Counted from the first letter of the stretch, positions 44,400 to 54,521 are shown. The stretch: DNA of 64,000 nt from Gambelia wislizenii (GCA_030847615.1 JAUMIR010000004.1:69471001-69535000); one strand, 5' to 3'. The notes: generated from the sequence alone by a model not told the origin. Numbers and translations are program-made.

Positions 44400-45728
44400 A
44401 CAGTGGGAGGAATAAAATATTTAAAAGGCAGATAAGGGGAATGGACCATGATGTTAGATGTCACTATACTAATGCACAGATAGGATGAACTTGAACTCTT
44501 AGCACAGCAAAGCAAATACTATTTAATAGGCATCACTGAAACCTGGTGGGATGAGTTTCATGATTGGAACGTAGTAATAGTGGGTTATAACCTATTTCAG
44601 AGAAACAGACCAAACAGGAAGGGTGGTGGAGTAACATTATACGTTAAGGATGTGTACACCTGTGAACAGATACATTACTTAAGTCCTGGGAGCCAGGTTG
44701 AGAGCATCTGGGTAAAAATCAAGGGAGAAAGAAACTGAAAGGATGTCGTGTGGGCGTCTACTACAGACCTCCAAGCCAAACTGAGGATCCTAGAAGAGAT
44801 GACCACAGATTCAGAAAGAAGAGATGTATAAGGGGGGATTTTAAATATCCTGATATTTGTTGGAAGTCCAATTCTGCCAAAAATTTAAGGTCCAACAAAT
44901 CCCTCACTTGCCTTGCAGACAATTTCATAGTCCAGAAGGTAGAAGAGGCAACAAGGGGATCAGCTATTTTAGATCCTAACCAACAGAGATGATCTGGTCA
45001 ATGGGATGGAAGTGGTGGGATCCTTAGAGGGAAGTGACCATGTTCTCCTGGTGTTTGTTATACAGAGGAAATGGAAAGTCTAGTGTAGTCAGACATACCT
45101 TCCCAGACTTTAAGAAAGCTGAGTTCTGAAAACTTAGAGAATTACTGGGGTGATCCCATGGTCAGGAATACTAAAAAAGAAGGGAGTACATGATGGATGG
45201 GAGTTTCTAAAAAGTGAGATATTGGAGGCACAACTTCAAATAGTTCCAATAAGGAGGGAAAATGGTAAGTCTCTAAAGAAACCAGAATGGATGTCTAAAG
45301 AACTTTCAACTGAGCTAAGACTTAAAGGAATCATGTACAAGAAATAGAAAAAGGGAGAAGTCACCAAAGAATTCAAACAAATAGCCAGCTCTTATAGGGA
45401 GAAAATCGAAAAAGCAAAATCACAGATGGAGCTCAAACTTCTAGAGAGATTAAAAACAATAAAAAGGGCTTTTTTTGATATGTCTGTAGCAAAAGAAAGA
45501 ACAAGGAAATGGTAGGATTGCTGTGGGGAGAAGGTGGCGAAATGCTAACAGGGGACAGAGAAAGGGCAGAGCTACTCAACACCTTCTTTGTTTCAGTCTT
45601 CTCCTAAAAGGAAAACAGTGCTCAACCTGGAGAAAATGGAGCAGACGATGCAGTAGGGGAAATGCAGCACAGAATAGGTAAAGCAGTAGTTCAGGAATAC
45701 CTGGCTAGTGGAGACAAAATAGCCATGC
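44400..45728 (+). pseudogene. CR1 ORF2 endonuclease and linker, degenerate
   Basis: The plus-strand translation near 44,528-44,660 gives LIGITETWWDEFHDWNVVIV then RPNRKGGGVTLYVKDVYTC, the CR1 APE-type endonuclease with its catalytic Glu (TETWW). Further on, SLALQTIS and 'DLVNGMEVVGSLEGSDHVLL' (SDH block near 45,030) follow after frame changes. The part at 45,470-45,600 matches '[18 protein letters not shown]', the lead-in to the RT domain. The ORF ends at the internal deletion. Stops are frequent. Confidence 0.75.
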
Positions 45729-46034
45729 TTAAATATTGAGGATGGAACAAGCTTGTTTTCTGCTGCTCTAGAGACTAGGACACAGAGCAATGGGTTCAAA
45801 CTACAGGAAAAGAGATTCCATCTAAACATTAGGAAGAACGTCCTGACAGTAAGAGCTATTCGGCAGTGGAATGCACTGCCTTGGAGTGTGGTGGAGTCTT
45901 GTCCTTTGGAGGTTTTTAAACAGAGGCTGGATGGCCATCTGTTGGGAGTGCTTTGATTGTTTATTCCTGCATGGCAGGGTGTTGGATTGGATGCCCCTTG
46001 TGGTCTCTTCTGATTCTACGATTCTATGATTCTT

Positions 46035-46854
46035 GTTGCACACCCCTTGCAGTTCACTGTGTTGCCACTGCATTTTCCAGCCTTCTGCATTTTGGAGAGC
46101 AACTCTATGTGCCAAGCACATAGGTACACCAGCCTCTGAACTGGTAGAATGACACAAGAGTAGGACACTGCTTTTGTACCTCTCAGAAGTAATGTTATGC
46201 AGCTTTGGGAACAAAGAATGAGCTCTGACTTGCCAGTAACCCTTTTGTAAGGACTTTCACATAAATGCTTTTAAGAAGTATCAGCCATGATTCTCAGAGC
46301 AGCTTGCAAAACAGTACAATATAATTTTACCATGTACAATTTATAAATGCAAAAGACAGATTAAAGTAAAGAATAAAATGACTGTAACATTTAAAAGCTT
46401 GGGTAAGTAAAATTAAGATAAGCTTTCACCTTGAACCAAAACAAAAGAAAAAAGAGAGAGGCCAGCATAAAGCCCTTGTTTGAGAGAGGATGTTGTTAGC
46501 AACTTTCCCTCTCTCTTGTTCCAAGTAATGGAAAGCTTTATTATCTGTGGCAGGGTCCCATGTTCAATCAGATTGCCTGTCCATAAAATTACAACGAAAT
46601 GTCAGCACACTACAGAGGTGTATTAAAAATCTGATTAAAGTCTAACCATAGTTATGTTAACCTCTATACATACATAATATTATTAATTCTAAGAATGCAA
46701 TGGAAGGATGAATTTGCAAGCGGGAGAGAAGGTGAACTGGAACTCTGTAGTGTTCCTTGGATGATGTTTTCTTAGAACTGATAATCAAACATTCAAAAAA
46801 CGGGAGATATGGTAATAATGAGAGGTTTCAATCACAATTATATTTTTTAGAAAT
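46035..46854. other. No gene seen
   Basis: Unrecognised AT-rich DNA; a 'tctcagagcagcttgcaaaa' stretch near 46,295 resembles a LINE tail but is too short to assign. Confidence 0.35.
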
Positions 46855-47275
46855 CAATATATAATGTCCACCAAATGCCTCACTTGTCTGGCTGACAAAT
46901 TCATTGTCCAGAAGATGGAGATGGCAACAAGGGGACTGACTATCTTGGACTTGGCCCTAATCAACAGGTAAGAAATACTGGGGTCCTCATGTGGAAGTGA
47001 CCACATCCTCCTGGGATTTATTATACAGAAGATAGTGGAAACCTAACATAGTTAGAAACACACTCTGGACTTTAAGAAAGTTGATTTCAGTAAGCTTAGG
47101 GAAATGTTGGGTGAGATCCCATAGTCAGAAAGGATAGATGGGAAGGGAATTCATTATGCCTGCAAGCTCTGTAAAGGCAAGATACTGAAGATACTGAAGG
47201 CACAATTGCAAACCATTCCAATGAGAAAGAATAGTGGGAAGTATTTAAGGAAACCATGTATAAAAAAAACTTTCA
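46855..47275 (+). mobile_element. CR1 ORF2 internal fragment
   Basis: Translates near 46,880-46,970 as CLTCLADKFIVQKMEMATRG then LTILDLALINR, the same CR1 endonuclease segment present at 44,890-44,990. It runs on in parallel with 45,030-45,290 (gactttaagaaagttgattt, caattgcaaaccattccaat). It has neither the 5' nor the 3' end of the element. Confidence 0.7.
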
Positions 47276-47694
47276 GACAAGTTTTAAAGATGATCATCTC
47301 TATAGACATGTTACATTATTAAAGAACAAGTAGGATGTAAACAATACCCAAAGACTTAAATTCTATTAAACAAGAATACTTTACCTGTCCATATATAAAA
47401 ACTTGGAGTTAAAAAAAACTCAACAGATACTTACATATCATGGATATTAACTGGAAAACCAAACTGATCAAAAGAAAAATAAGTTTAAAAATAAATGAAA
47501 GCTCAGGCTAATATGAAGTGTCAGATAACAAGCTCGTTAGTACCAGCATGCCTTGGATGAAAATTTGTTAATAGGGAGACAAACATTTGAACAAGCTGAC
47601 TACAAACCCAAGTTTGCACAAGATATAGTTTATTCAAGGGATTTTGTGTAACCCATCATCATCTTACCACTCAGAACCCAAGTTAAACTTCATG
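47276..47694. other. No gene seen
   Basis: AT-rich DNA without a recognised feature. Confidence 0.35.
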
Positions 47695-47910
47695 TGAGCT
47701 CAAAGACACAGCTGTGTTAGTCTGGATCAGTATGCAAAGGGATCTTGCAGTATCTTTGAGATTAACTGAGAAAAAGAAGTTGGTAGATGTTGGCAGCATA
47801 AGCTTTTGTAGGTTCCTTTATCAAATGCATCTGATGAAATAGACTTACTCTACAAAACTGTATACTACTAACATCTTCCTCTCAGTTTCAAAGATGCTTC
47901 AAGATCGCTT
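47695..47910. repeat. Old amniote interspersed repeat, class unknown
   Basis: It contains 'cagctgtgttagtctggatc', 'agcataagcttttgtaggttcc', 'aaatgcatctgatgaaatag' and a terminal 'tttcaaagatgcttcaagatc'. These phrases recur in reptile genomes in my experience, with opposed halves around the centre, but I cannot name the family with confidence. Confidence 0.4.
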
Positions 47911-48164
47911 TGCATTCATGCGAGCTGTCTTTCTATTCACTCTGAACTCAGCTGTGTTTTGTCAGTCAAATGCCACACCAAAAGGATAATACTTCATTAT
48001 TCACATACAAGGGCCACGAGAATGGTCAGATTGTTCTTACTAAGAACATCACTTGTTTTGAAATTTGTATATAACACATACATACACACACAGTTCATAC
48101 CTATGTACTAAATAACATCATACAAACATCAGTATGGTCTGGTGCTAACCTTTTGACAGGAACA

Positions 48165-48410
48165 TAAGATGTTGCTCAATATCAGTCAATCACTGGCCCA
48201 TCTAGCTTGTACTGTCTATACTAAGGCAGAAGTATCTCTTGTGGATCCTTACCAACTCTACCTCAAGGATGCCAAGGACACATGATCTTTGCACGCCAAG
48301 CATGCGTTCTGCTAGGGAAGGACAGTCTTTCCACTGACTCAGATCCAAAGCTACAGCACTGTCAAGAATTCTTTTTGGACAGGGCTACTCTACCAGAAAC
48401 TCAGCATTCA
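48165..48410 (-). mobile_element. tRNA-derived SINE, minus strand
   Basis: On the plus strand, 'tcactggcccatctagcttgtactgtct' followed by 'agatccaaagctacagcact' is the reverse complement of the tRNA-headed SINE at 55,625. The head is badly eroded. Confidence 0.45.
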
Positions 48411-48625
48411 GATTCTGTACTTCAATACATTATGCTATGTACCAAATAAATTCAGTTCAATATTACTCCTGTATAAAATTCGGAGGAAGTTCAGTTTTAG
48501 GGGTGAAAGATGCTGATCAAAACTTGGAAAGCAAAATAAATAAATAAACATTACTTACATTTTCTTTGATGTTGGAGAAAATGCCACATTGGTTACTTAC
48601 CGTGAAGGTGCATTCTTGAGGGAAC

Positions 48626-48757
48626 GGGGTGATGCGGGTCCTTTACATCTGGGTTTCGTCAGTCACCGCCCAGGTGTAGCAGGAAGTTACATCAAGCCTA
48701 TTCATATTCAAATTTCTTTGTCTTCATCTCCTCCATCCTGGAGCCACGAGGCCAGTT
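48626..48757 (+). repeat. DIRS-A2 left inverted terminal repeat
   Basis: 132 bp, reverse complement of 54,776-54,907 with one mismatch (a near 48,699). A further 46 bp outside it (48,580-48,625) form the unique left extension found again in the internal complementary region. Confidence 0.92.
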
Positions 48758-48880
48758 CACTGACTAGCAAAGCCCTGTAAGGACTAAGGAAATCGATTAA
48801 GTCAAATAGCATTAAACAGAACTAGACAATAAGGATACCGCCATGTAAGGAAAAACGCATGCAGTCACTGGGCGGGGAAA

Positions 48881-48980
48881 GGACCCGCATCACCCCGTTC
48901 CCTCAAGAATGCACCTTCACGGTAAGTAACCAATGTGGCATTCTCTGAGGGAGGGGTGATGCGGGTCCTTTACATCTGGG
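48881..48980. repeat. DIRS-A2 internal complementary region (joined termini)
   Basis: 48,881-48,941 is the exact reverse complement of 48,581-48,641 (61 of 61). 48,940-48,980 is the exact reverse complement of 54,880-54,920 (41 of 41). The junction falls on 'ggcattctc'. In the DIRS model this template lets the ends be completed and a circle be formed before recombinase-driven insertion. Confidence 0.93.
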
Positions 48981-49031
48981 ACGTGCCCAAGCTGACTAAA
49001 TAGGGCGGGAGTGACTGCGGAATTGGCGGAC

Positions 49032-50084
49032 TCAGTCTTTGAGCACCTCCTGGAGCACCCTCCGACCGAAGTTCGCCTCGGCGGAGCGGAACTTGTCCAC
49101 CTTATAGTGTCTGATGAAGGTGGACGGTGTGCTCCAGGTCGCTGCCCTGCAGATTTCTACCAGGGAAGCGTTAGTAGAGAAAACCGCGGATGTGGCGGCT
49201 GACCTAGTCGAATGAGCCGTGACCCCAGACGGCCTGGGGATCCTAGCTGAGTCGTAAGCTTCGAAGATACAGGCCCTGATCCAGGAAGCAATGGTCTTCT
49301 GTGACGCCCTGGTCCCTATGGCTGACCGAGAGAAGGAGACAAACAGAGCATCGCAGTGTCTGATGGGAGCAGTGAGTCTGATATATATCTTCAAGGCCCT
49401 CCTGACGTCTAGGTTATGCCAGAGCTTCTCATTCGGGTGCGAAGGATTGGGACAGAAGGAGGGCAAAATCAAGGGCTGCGAGACATGGAACTCGGAGACG
49501 ACCTTTGGTTTGAATGACGGATCTGGATGTAGGGTCACTATGTCCTTGCCAAAGGAACATAGGTGTTCCCTTACTGACAGGGAGGCCAACTCTGACACCC
49601 TCCGCGCTGAGGTGATGGCCACTAGGAACGCAACCTTGATGGTGAGAGTTCTAAGGGAAATTGTGCGCAACGGTTCAAAAGGATGCTTCATGAGTTGCCG
49701 GAGGACTAGGGAGAGGTTCCACGACGGGAACCTGTGTCTCACCGGGGGTGAAACTATCGAGGCGCCCCTCAGGAAACGCCTGATATGAGGATGCGATGAG
49801 AGGCGGTTCCCGTCCTGTGCTGTGAGGAAGGCCGACAAGGCGGCCACCTGTCTCTTCAGAGTATTTGGTCGCAGGCCCGTCTCGAGGCCTTTCTGTAGGA
49901 ACGCCAAGATGTGCTTCACCGAAGCTTCTTCGGCGTCCAGGTGGTGAAGGGCACACCATCTCCTGAAAGCTCGCCATGTAGCTTCATAGATCCTCCTGGT
50001 GGACACGCGCCTAGAGGAAAGAAGGGTGTTGATAACTGAGTCCTCATATCCGTGCTCCCTTAGGGCTTGCCTTTCAGTCTCCAT
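49032..50084 (-). CDS. DIRS-A2 tyrosine recombinase
   Basis: This is the integrase of the element: it joins the circular DNA copy to the target without a target duplication. The frame is open from about 50,324, but that first codon is TTG; the first ATG is at 50,084, giving 350 residues. Residues of about 15-90 are the helical DNA-binding domain (SVINTLLSSRRVSTRRIYEA, TWRAFRRWC). The catalytic domain has R162 (ITSARRVSEL), H291 and R294 (AHSTRSAATS), W317 and the nucleophile Y327 (FIRHYK). All are present with no stop. The ATG lies 22 bp before the end of the overlapping linker frame, so translation by frameshift or reinitiation is likely. The stop is close to the internal complementary region. 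Confidence 0.9.
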   Translation of the reverse strand: METERQALREHGYEDSVINTLLSSRRVSTRRIYEATWRAFRRWCALHHLDAEEASVKHILAFLQKGLETGLRPNTLKRQVAALSAFLTAQDGNRLSSHPHIRRFLRGASIVSPPVRHRFPSWNLSLVLRQLMKHPFEPLRTISLRTLTIKVAFLVAITSARRVSELASLSVREHLCSFGKDIVTLHPDPSFKPKVVSEFHVSQPLILPSFCPNPSHPNEKLWHNLDVRRALKIYIRLTAPIRHCDALFVSFSRSAIGTRASQKTIASWIRACIFEAYDSARIPRPSGVTAHSTRSAATSAVFSTNASLVEICRAATWSTPSTFIRHYKVDKFRSAEANFGRRVLQEVLKD

Positions 50085-50460
50085 GCTGTTAATTGCAACC
50101 AGCTTGGATCTGGGTGGAGGATCGGTCCCTGACTTAGTAGGTCGGGTCTCTGTGGTAGACGCCAGTGGTTCTGAACACTCATGTTCATCAACTCGGAGAA
50201 CCAGGGACGCCTCGGCCAGTGGGGTGCTATCAGGACCACTTGTGCCTTCTCCTGGCGAATCTTCCGGCAGACTTTCCCTATGAGGGGAAGTGGGGGAAAT
50301 AGGTATAGGAGGCCGGACGGCCAAGGGGATCGCAGGGCGTCCGTGCCTTCGGCGTTGTGGTGATAGAACCTGGAAAAGAACCTGTCCAGCTTGGCGTTCG
50401 ATCTTGTTGCGAACATGTCCACCTCCAGTTGGCCAAACTTGGCCTGGAGCTGGTGAAATA
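50060..50460 (-). CDS. DIRS-A2 methyltransferase-like linker (frame separate from RT)
   Basis: This frame follows the RNase H region. It reads VFHQLQAKFGQLEVDMFATR, then DALRSPWPSGLLYLFPPLPL, then VVLIAPHWPRRPWFSEL, and ends LQLTAWRLKGKP-stop. This block sits between RNase H and recombinase in all DIRS-type elements I know and corresponds to their DAM-like methyltransferase region; the biochemical activity is not established and the assignment is tentative. In DIRS-A1 the equivalent start is continuous with RNase H, so here a one-base loss near 50,460 has probably separated it from the RT frame. The same frame is open as far as 51,898, but that upstream part is only a shadow of the RT gene. 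Confidence 0.7.
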
Positions 50461-52038
50461 CGTGTCGTTCAGTTCCCATTCTCCGGGGAGAACTGAGTAC
50501 CTGCTCAGGTAGTCCGCTTGCTGATTGCGTTCCCCCTGTAGGTACTGAGCCGTGAGAGACTGCACCGTCCTTTCGGCCCAGAGGAAGATGAGGTCCGCTT
50601 CCTGCTGTAGGGACCGGGATCTCGAACCTCCTTGTTTCGCTATGTACGACCGGGCTGTGGTGTTGTCCGTCATCACCATGACGTGTTGCCCTCCCAGGAT
50701 TGGGGTGAAGTGTTCCAGGGCCAACCGAGCTGCGCGTAGTTCCAGCCAGTTGATGCTGTGTGTCTTTTCTTGTGGGCTCCAAACCCCCTGCGTCAGCTGT
50801 CCCTGACAATGTGCTCCCCAGCCCCGTAGGCTCGCGTCGGAGGTAACCAGGATCGCTTGGGGTAAGGTGAAGAGAGAACCCCTGCTGGTTGTTTCCGCCT
50901 GGGACCACCAGGCCAGAGAGTCCTTCACGTGCTGTGGAAGAAGCAGGAGCGGGGACTTCCTCAATGCAATCTCTTTTTGGTAGGGCATCAGGAAGTTCTG
51001 CAGGGGTCTGGAGTGGAATCGCGCCCACGGGATGACCCCGAAGGCCGAGATCATAAGGCCGAGGAGTCTGGCCAGTAGGGACAGTGGTACCCTCCTTAGG
51101 GAACGCACTGCACGAGCTTCCCGTAAGAGGACCTCCTGTCGCTCCTTGGACAGGGTGATCTTGGAGCGAAGAGTGTCTATTTCCACTCCCAGGTGGACGA
51201 TGTTGCGGGCCGGAGACAGGTTGCTCTTTTTGAAGTTTACCAGGAAACCGTGAGCCTGCAGGTAGTGAATTGTCGTCTGCAGGTCTCTCCCTGCCTTGTC
51301 CGAGGAGGATGCACGGAGCAGGATATCGTCTAGATATGGGTATAGGTGGATTCCCTGTGCCCTTAGATTGGCGATTAGGATGATCAGAACCTTGGTGAAG
51401 ACCCTTGGCGCTGAGGCCAGACCAAAAGGGAGGGCCCTGAACTGGAAGTGTTGATCCCCGAAGGCGAAGCAGAGATATTGTCTGCTGTCCTCGTGGATCA
51501 TGATGTGCATATATGCATCTGAGAGGTCGAGAGAGGCTAGGAAGTCTCCTGGTTGGAGCGCCTCCCTTATGGATGTAAGTGTCTCCATTCGGAACTTTCT
51601 GTACATAATGTGTCTGTTGGTGTATTTTAGGTCCAAGATGGACCTTTGACTGCCGTCCTTCTTGGGCACTGTGAAGAAGAAGGAGTACACCCCTGAGAAA
51701 CGTTGAGAGACTGGTACCTCCTCTACGGCGGCTATGTCCCTCAAGTGCTTTATGGCTACTTCGAGGTCTTTTGCCTTCTTTAAGTCTTTGGGAATTGGGG
51801 CTGGGATGAATCTGCCCCTTGGCCTTGAGTCGAACTCGATTTTGTACCCGTGGGTGATCGTTGAGATGACCCACCTGTCCGTTGTCGAGTTCAACCAAGG
51901 CCCGAGGAACAGACTGAGACGGCCGCCCACTGGGGGCGACCCCGAGTCAGGCCTGTTGTCGTGAGCCACCGCGCTGCGAGTTAGAGCCTCCCCTTCTGTT
52001 GCCGCTAGACTGTGATCCGGTATTCTGTCTGATGACAT
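50278..52038 (-). CDS. DIRS-A2 reverse transcriptase/RNase H
   Basis: It copies element RNA into DNA. The frame is open from 52,143 (GTG); the first ATG is at 52,038, giving 586 residues. The RT part has PPVGGRLSLFLGPW, FTVPKKDGSQRSILDLKYTN, FLASLDLSDAYMHIMI (catalytic D171), FRALPFGLASAPRVFTKVL and YPYLDDILL (YLDD at 235-238). RNase H follows with D401 (TSDAS), E433 (NWLEL), D458 (MTDNTTARS) and D509 (QQADYLSR). All these residues are present. After GEWELN (about residue 525) the frame no longer matches the family, and the last 60 residues are out-of-frame. The start overlaps the end of gag by 92 bp. It is probably expressed from the same RNA by frameshift or reinitiation. Confidence 0.9.
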   Translation of the reverse strand: MSSDRIPDHSLAATEGEALTRSAVAHDNRPDSGSPPVGGRLSLFLGPWLNSTTDRWVISTITHGYKIEFDSRPRGRFIPAPIPKDLKKAKDLEVAIKHLRDIAAVEEVPVSQRFSGVYSFFFTVPKKDGSQRSILDLKYTNRHIMYRKFRMETLTSIREALQPGDFLASLDLSDAYMHIMIHEDSRQYLCFAFGDQHFQFRALPFGLASAPRVFTKVLIILIANLRAQGIHLYPYLDDILLRASSSDKAGRDLQTTIHYLQAHGFLVNFKKSNLSPARNIVHLGVEIDTLRSKITLSKERQEVLLREARAVRSLRRVPLSLLARLLGLMISAFGVIPWARFHSRPLQNFLMPYQKEIALRKSPLLLLPQHVKDSLAWWSQAETTSRGSLFTLPQAILVTSDASLRGWGAHCQGQLTQGVWSPQEKTHSINWLELRAARLALEHFTPILGGQHVMVMTDNTTARSYIAKQGGSRSRSLQQEADLIFLWAERTVQSLTAQYLQGERNQQADYLSRYSVLPGEWELNDTYFTSSRPSLANWRWTCSQQDRTPSWTGSFPGSITTTPKARTPCDPLGRPASYTYFPHFPS

Positions 52039-54048
52039 AGTTTGGTCTAACCCAGGGTGGGCGAAAGGAGTTGTAGTTTCGCTGTTTCCCGAATCCCCTA
52101 AAGGGACGAAAAGGACGGGGAGACTGGAAGGGGCGCCGGCCACTCTTCTTGTCAGGCTTCTTGAGCGTAGAGGGCATAGCCAACTTCTTGTCCTTCGTCT
52201 CGACGAGGATGCCCTTCAGAGCTTCCTCCCCAAACAACTTGAGGCCCTTAAACGCGGACGAAGCTAATGCAGCTCTGGTTGGGGTGTCAACTTGCCAGTG
52301 TTTTAGCCACACAGACCTCCTGGCCAGGGTGAGGGCTCCGATCGCGCGGGCAGAAAAGATCATCGCGTCCTGCACTGCATCTGCAATAAAGAAAAGAGTA
52401 CGAAGGAACCTGAGCAGGGTCCTGTGCAGGTCACTTGGGTCGAGCTCCTGGAACTCCATGAGCTCCTGCAGCCAAACAATTGCCGCCCTAGAAAAAAAAG
52501 ATATAGCCAAGGTGGATCTGACCCTGCAGGCTGCAGAATCGTGGGCCTTCTTGATGGCTGCATCGGTTCTCTTCTCGTCTGGGTCCCGGAGGGAGCCCTC
52601 CCCCTCTTTGGGAGCCAGACAATGAGAAACAAGAGACGCGACCGGATTGTCGACCACCGGGGGCTTTAGTAGATCAAGGAAACGCTGGCTGGTGTTGTAG
52701 TATTTCTGTGCTACAGTGGTACCCCGCCTTCCCATAGACGGTTTGTCCCATTCGTTGGTTACCAGGGACCAAAAGGCCTCTGGGAAGGGAAGCTCCGGCT
52801 TCTTCGGGCGAGAGGTGCGCATAACTGCTGCCACCTTCTCATTAGACGAGGATGTAGACGGAGACTGGTCCGTGTCCCCGGGCGTAATCTCTAGGGTTGT
52901 CATCATCTTGTTAAGGAGAGGGATGTACCACTCTCCTTGGAAGAGGCGGTCCGATTGATCTGGGTCCGCCGGCTCAGAATCAGTGATTTCGCCTTCCTCT
53001 TTGTCAGAGCCTAGCGCATCGTCGTGTGCCTTGGAGCCCCTGACGACATCCAAAAGTGCGTTCTCCTCATCCGAGGGTGGTAAGGACTCCTCGGAGGAGT
53101 GGGCGGAACGTGGCTCCTTCCTCTTCTTGGCCGGGGTGCTAACTTCTTGCGCGCCGGTCCTGACTTCGATGTGCTTAGTTTTAGCTTTCGCCTTGCCCGG
53201 GCCCTTAGACTGGCGTTGTTGCGCACTGCTGGTCCGGTCCTTGGGAGGAGCCCCCAAGGCTGCAGTGCTAGTGTTGTGCCCGTCAGGCAGATCATCGTCC
53301 GAAAGCAAGGCCTTCGAGAGGAGATCTAAGGCCGCCTTGATGGCGCCTTTACGCCTCTTTCGTCCGCCCTGTTGCAAGGGCCCATTCTCCTTGACCTTGG
53401 GCGCCTGAGCAGCGACCCACTCAATATCTGATTCTTCCCCACTCGAGGGATCAAAGAACACTGGGATCCCGTGGTGGCTCGCACTATTGAGGACCATAGG
53501 GGCCTGAAAACCCTGGGCCTGGTAGGCCGGGGCCTGGAACCCTGCGGGTTGGATAGGATGAGGGTGGGGAGCAGGTAGGAAATAGGCCGGGGCCTGGCTA
53601 CCTGTGCCCATGGCCTGGTTGACCAGCCCTTGTTGAGGGAAGGCCTGGAGTGCCACTGGCTGCTGGGCCTGGTTGGCTGGCACCTGCTGGGGCAGAACCT
53701 GTAGCAGGCAAGGCTGCTGGGCCTGATGGAGTGGGACTTGGACTTGCAGGGTGGCGGGCTGGGAGGGCAGGATGTGGGGAGCCGCAGCCTGCGTTGTCTG
53801 GGGCTGAGGAGGGGGGGCTTGGGGGTTTGCGGATTGTGTCCGCCCGTCAGCGCTTGAAACTTCTAGGGGGGTGCTCAACTGGACTGGAGTTGGAACCCCT
53901 TCCGCAGAAGCGCCTGTCTCAGCCGGGGGTTCGGCGCCACTCGGTGGATCCCCCCCCCGCGGCAATGGTGACGGATGGGGAAGTTTCCATGGGGGACAGT
54001 GGGTCCCCGGTTCCCCCCTTTCCCTCCTGTGCCCCGCTTGGCCTCCAT
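51947..54048 (-). CDS. DIRS-A2 gag-like protein
   Basis: This is a structural, RNA-packaging protein by analogy. The main frame is open from 54,130 (TTG) to 51,947. Its first in-frame ATG is only at 53,611, but an ATG in strong context (ccaccatgg) at 54,048 leads into it from another frame, up to a run of nine C/G at 53,950-53,958, where one base is missing or a slip occurs. The order is a Pro/Gln-rich region, acidic SGEESDIEW, basic GGRKRRKGAIKAA, KKRKEPRS, acidic EEGEITDSE, then a globular part (KVAAVMRTSRPKKPELPFPE, YYNTSQRFLDLL, RRSVWLKHWQVDTPTRAALA, LFGEEALKGIL) and an Arg/Gly/Ser/Asn-rich tail. No CCHC knuckle. The globular region is of the kind reported to have given rise to the LAP2-alpha C-terminus. 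Confidence 0.8.
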
Positions 54049-54154
54049 GGTGGTAAGAAGCGCGCCGTCCCCAAAAGGAGGGAGGGCACAATACGTGGGG
54101 GCAAGGGCGGCTCTTCCTCGCTCCCCCCAAGGGTCCCCGTTACCTTGGTGGGGG

Positions 54155-54521
54155 CTCCTACCCCCGTCCATGTCTGGCAGCAGGGTCCCGGAGCATGCCA
54201 AGCACTCCAGAGGGGCGGAGGAGAGATCGCAGCCCCGGTGGAGTCTTCGGAAGCCGGCTTCTTCTTCTGCTGCGCCGGTCTCTTCCGCGGCTTGAGAGCC
54301 GCCTGGCCCTCCGAGGCCTTCCCGGCCGTGATGGCCTGGTGGGCCCTCCGGGCCGCGTCCCTCTGGGGGACGCCCGGCAGGGAGCCGGCAGCGGCAGCAA
54401 TGGCGACCGCGGCTCCCGATCCGGTGTTGGCCGTTGGTCCGGAGCGGCCGTGGTCGGAGGCCGCATCCCCGACCGCTCCGGAGCCGATTCCCGCCGTCGA
54501 GGGGTCTTCCTGGGCTTGCAT
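54155..54521 (-). CDS. Possible gag 5' exon of DIRS-A2
   Basis: A minus-strand frame starts at an ATG at 54,521 with MQAQEDPSTAG, then an Ala-rich part (AAAGSLPGVPQRDAARRAH) and basic KPRKRPAQQKKKPASED. The equivalent stretch of DIRS-A1 (40,700-40,960) shares the 'LP.V.QR.AA...ASEG' pattern, which argues for coding. Both copies then reach 'aaggta' followed by ctggggaccctt or acggggaccctt (54,140s; 40,525), a splice-donor-like site. If used, the exon would join the main gag frame. An alternative is a short upstream ORF or chance. Confidence 0.4.

Larger units (their letters stand above)
43250..46034 (+). mobile_element. CR1 LINE with ORF1 esterase and EN, RT deleted
   Basis: A long but broken CR1 copy. 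It covers an ORF1 end with an SGNH-type esterase (43,553-44,290), the ORF2 endonuclease and linker (44,400-45,600), the start of the RT region (to about 45,728), and then directly the ORF2 C-terminus (45,742-45,955) and 3' end with attctatgattct repeats (46,009-46,034). The central reverse transcriptase is missing: the sequence jumps at 'gccatgcttaaatattgagg' (45,723-45,742). A 235-bp MITE sits in ORF1. Stops and frameshifts are spread throughout. Confidence 0.8.

Noticed and set aside
50460..51898. Upstream part of a 612-codon minus-strand frame
   Set aside because: It overlaps the RT/RNase H gene in another frame and has no domain of its own; only the part after about 50,460 matches the DIRS linker.
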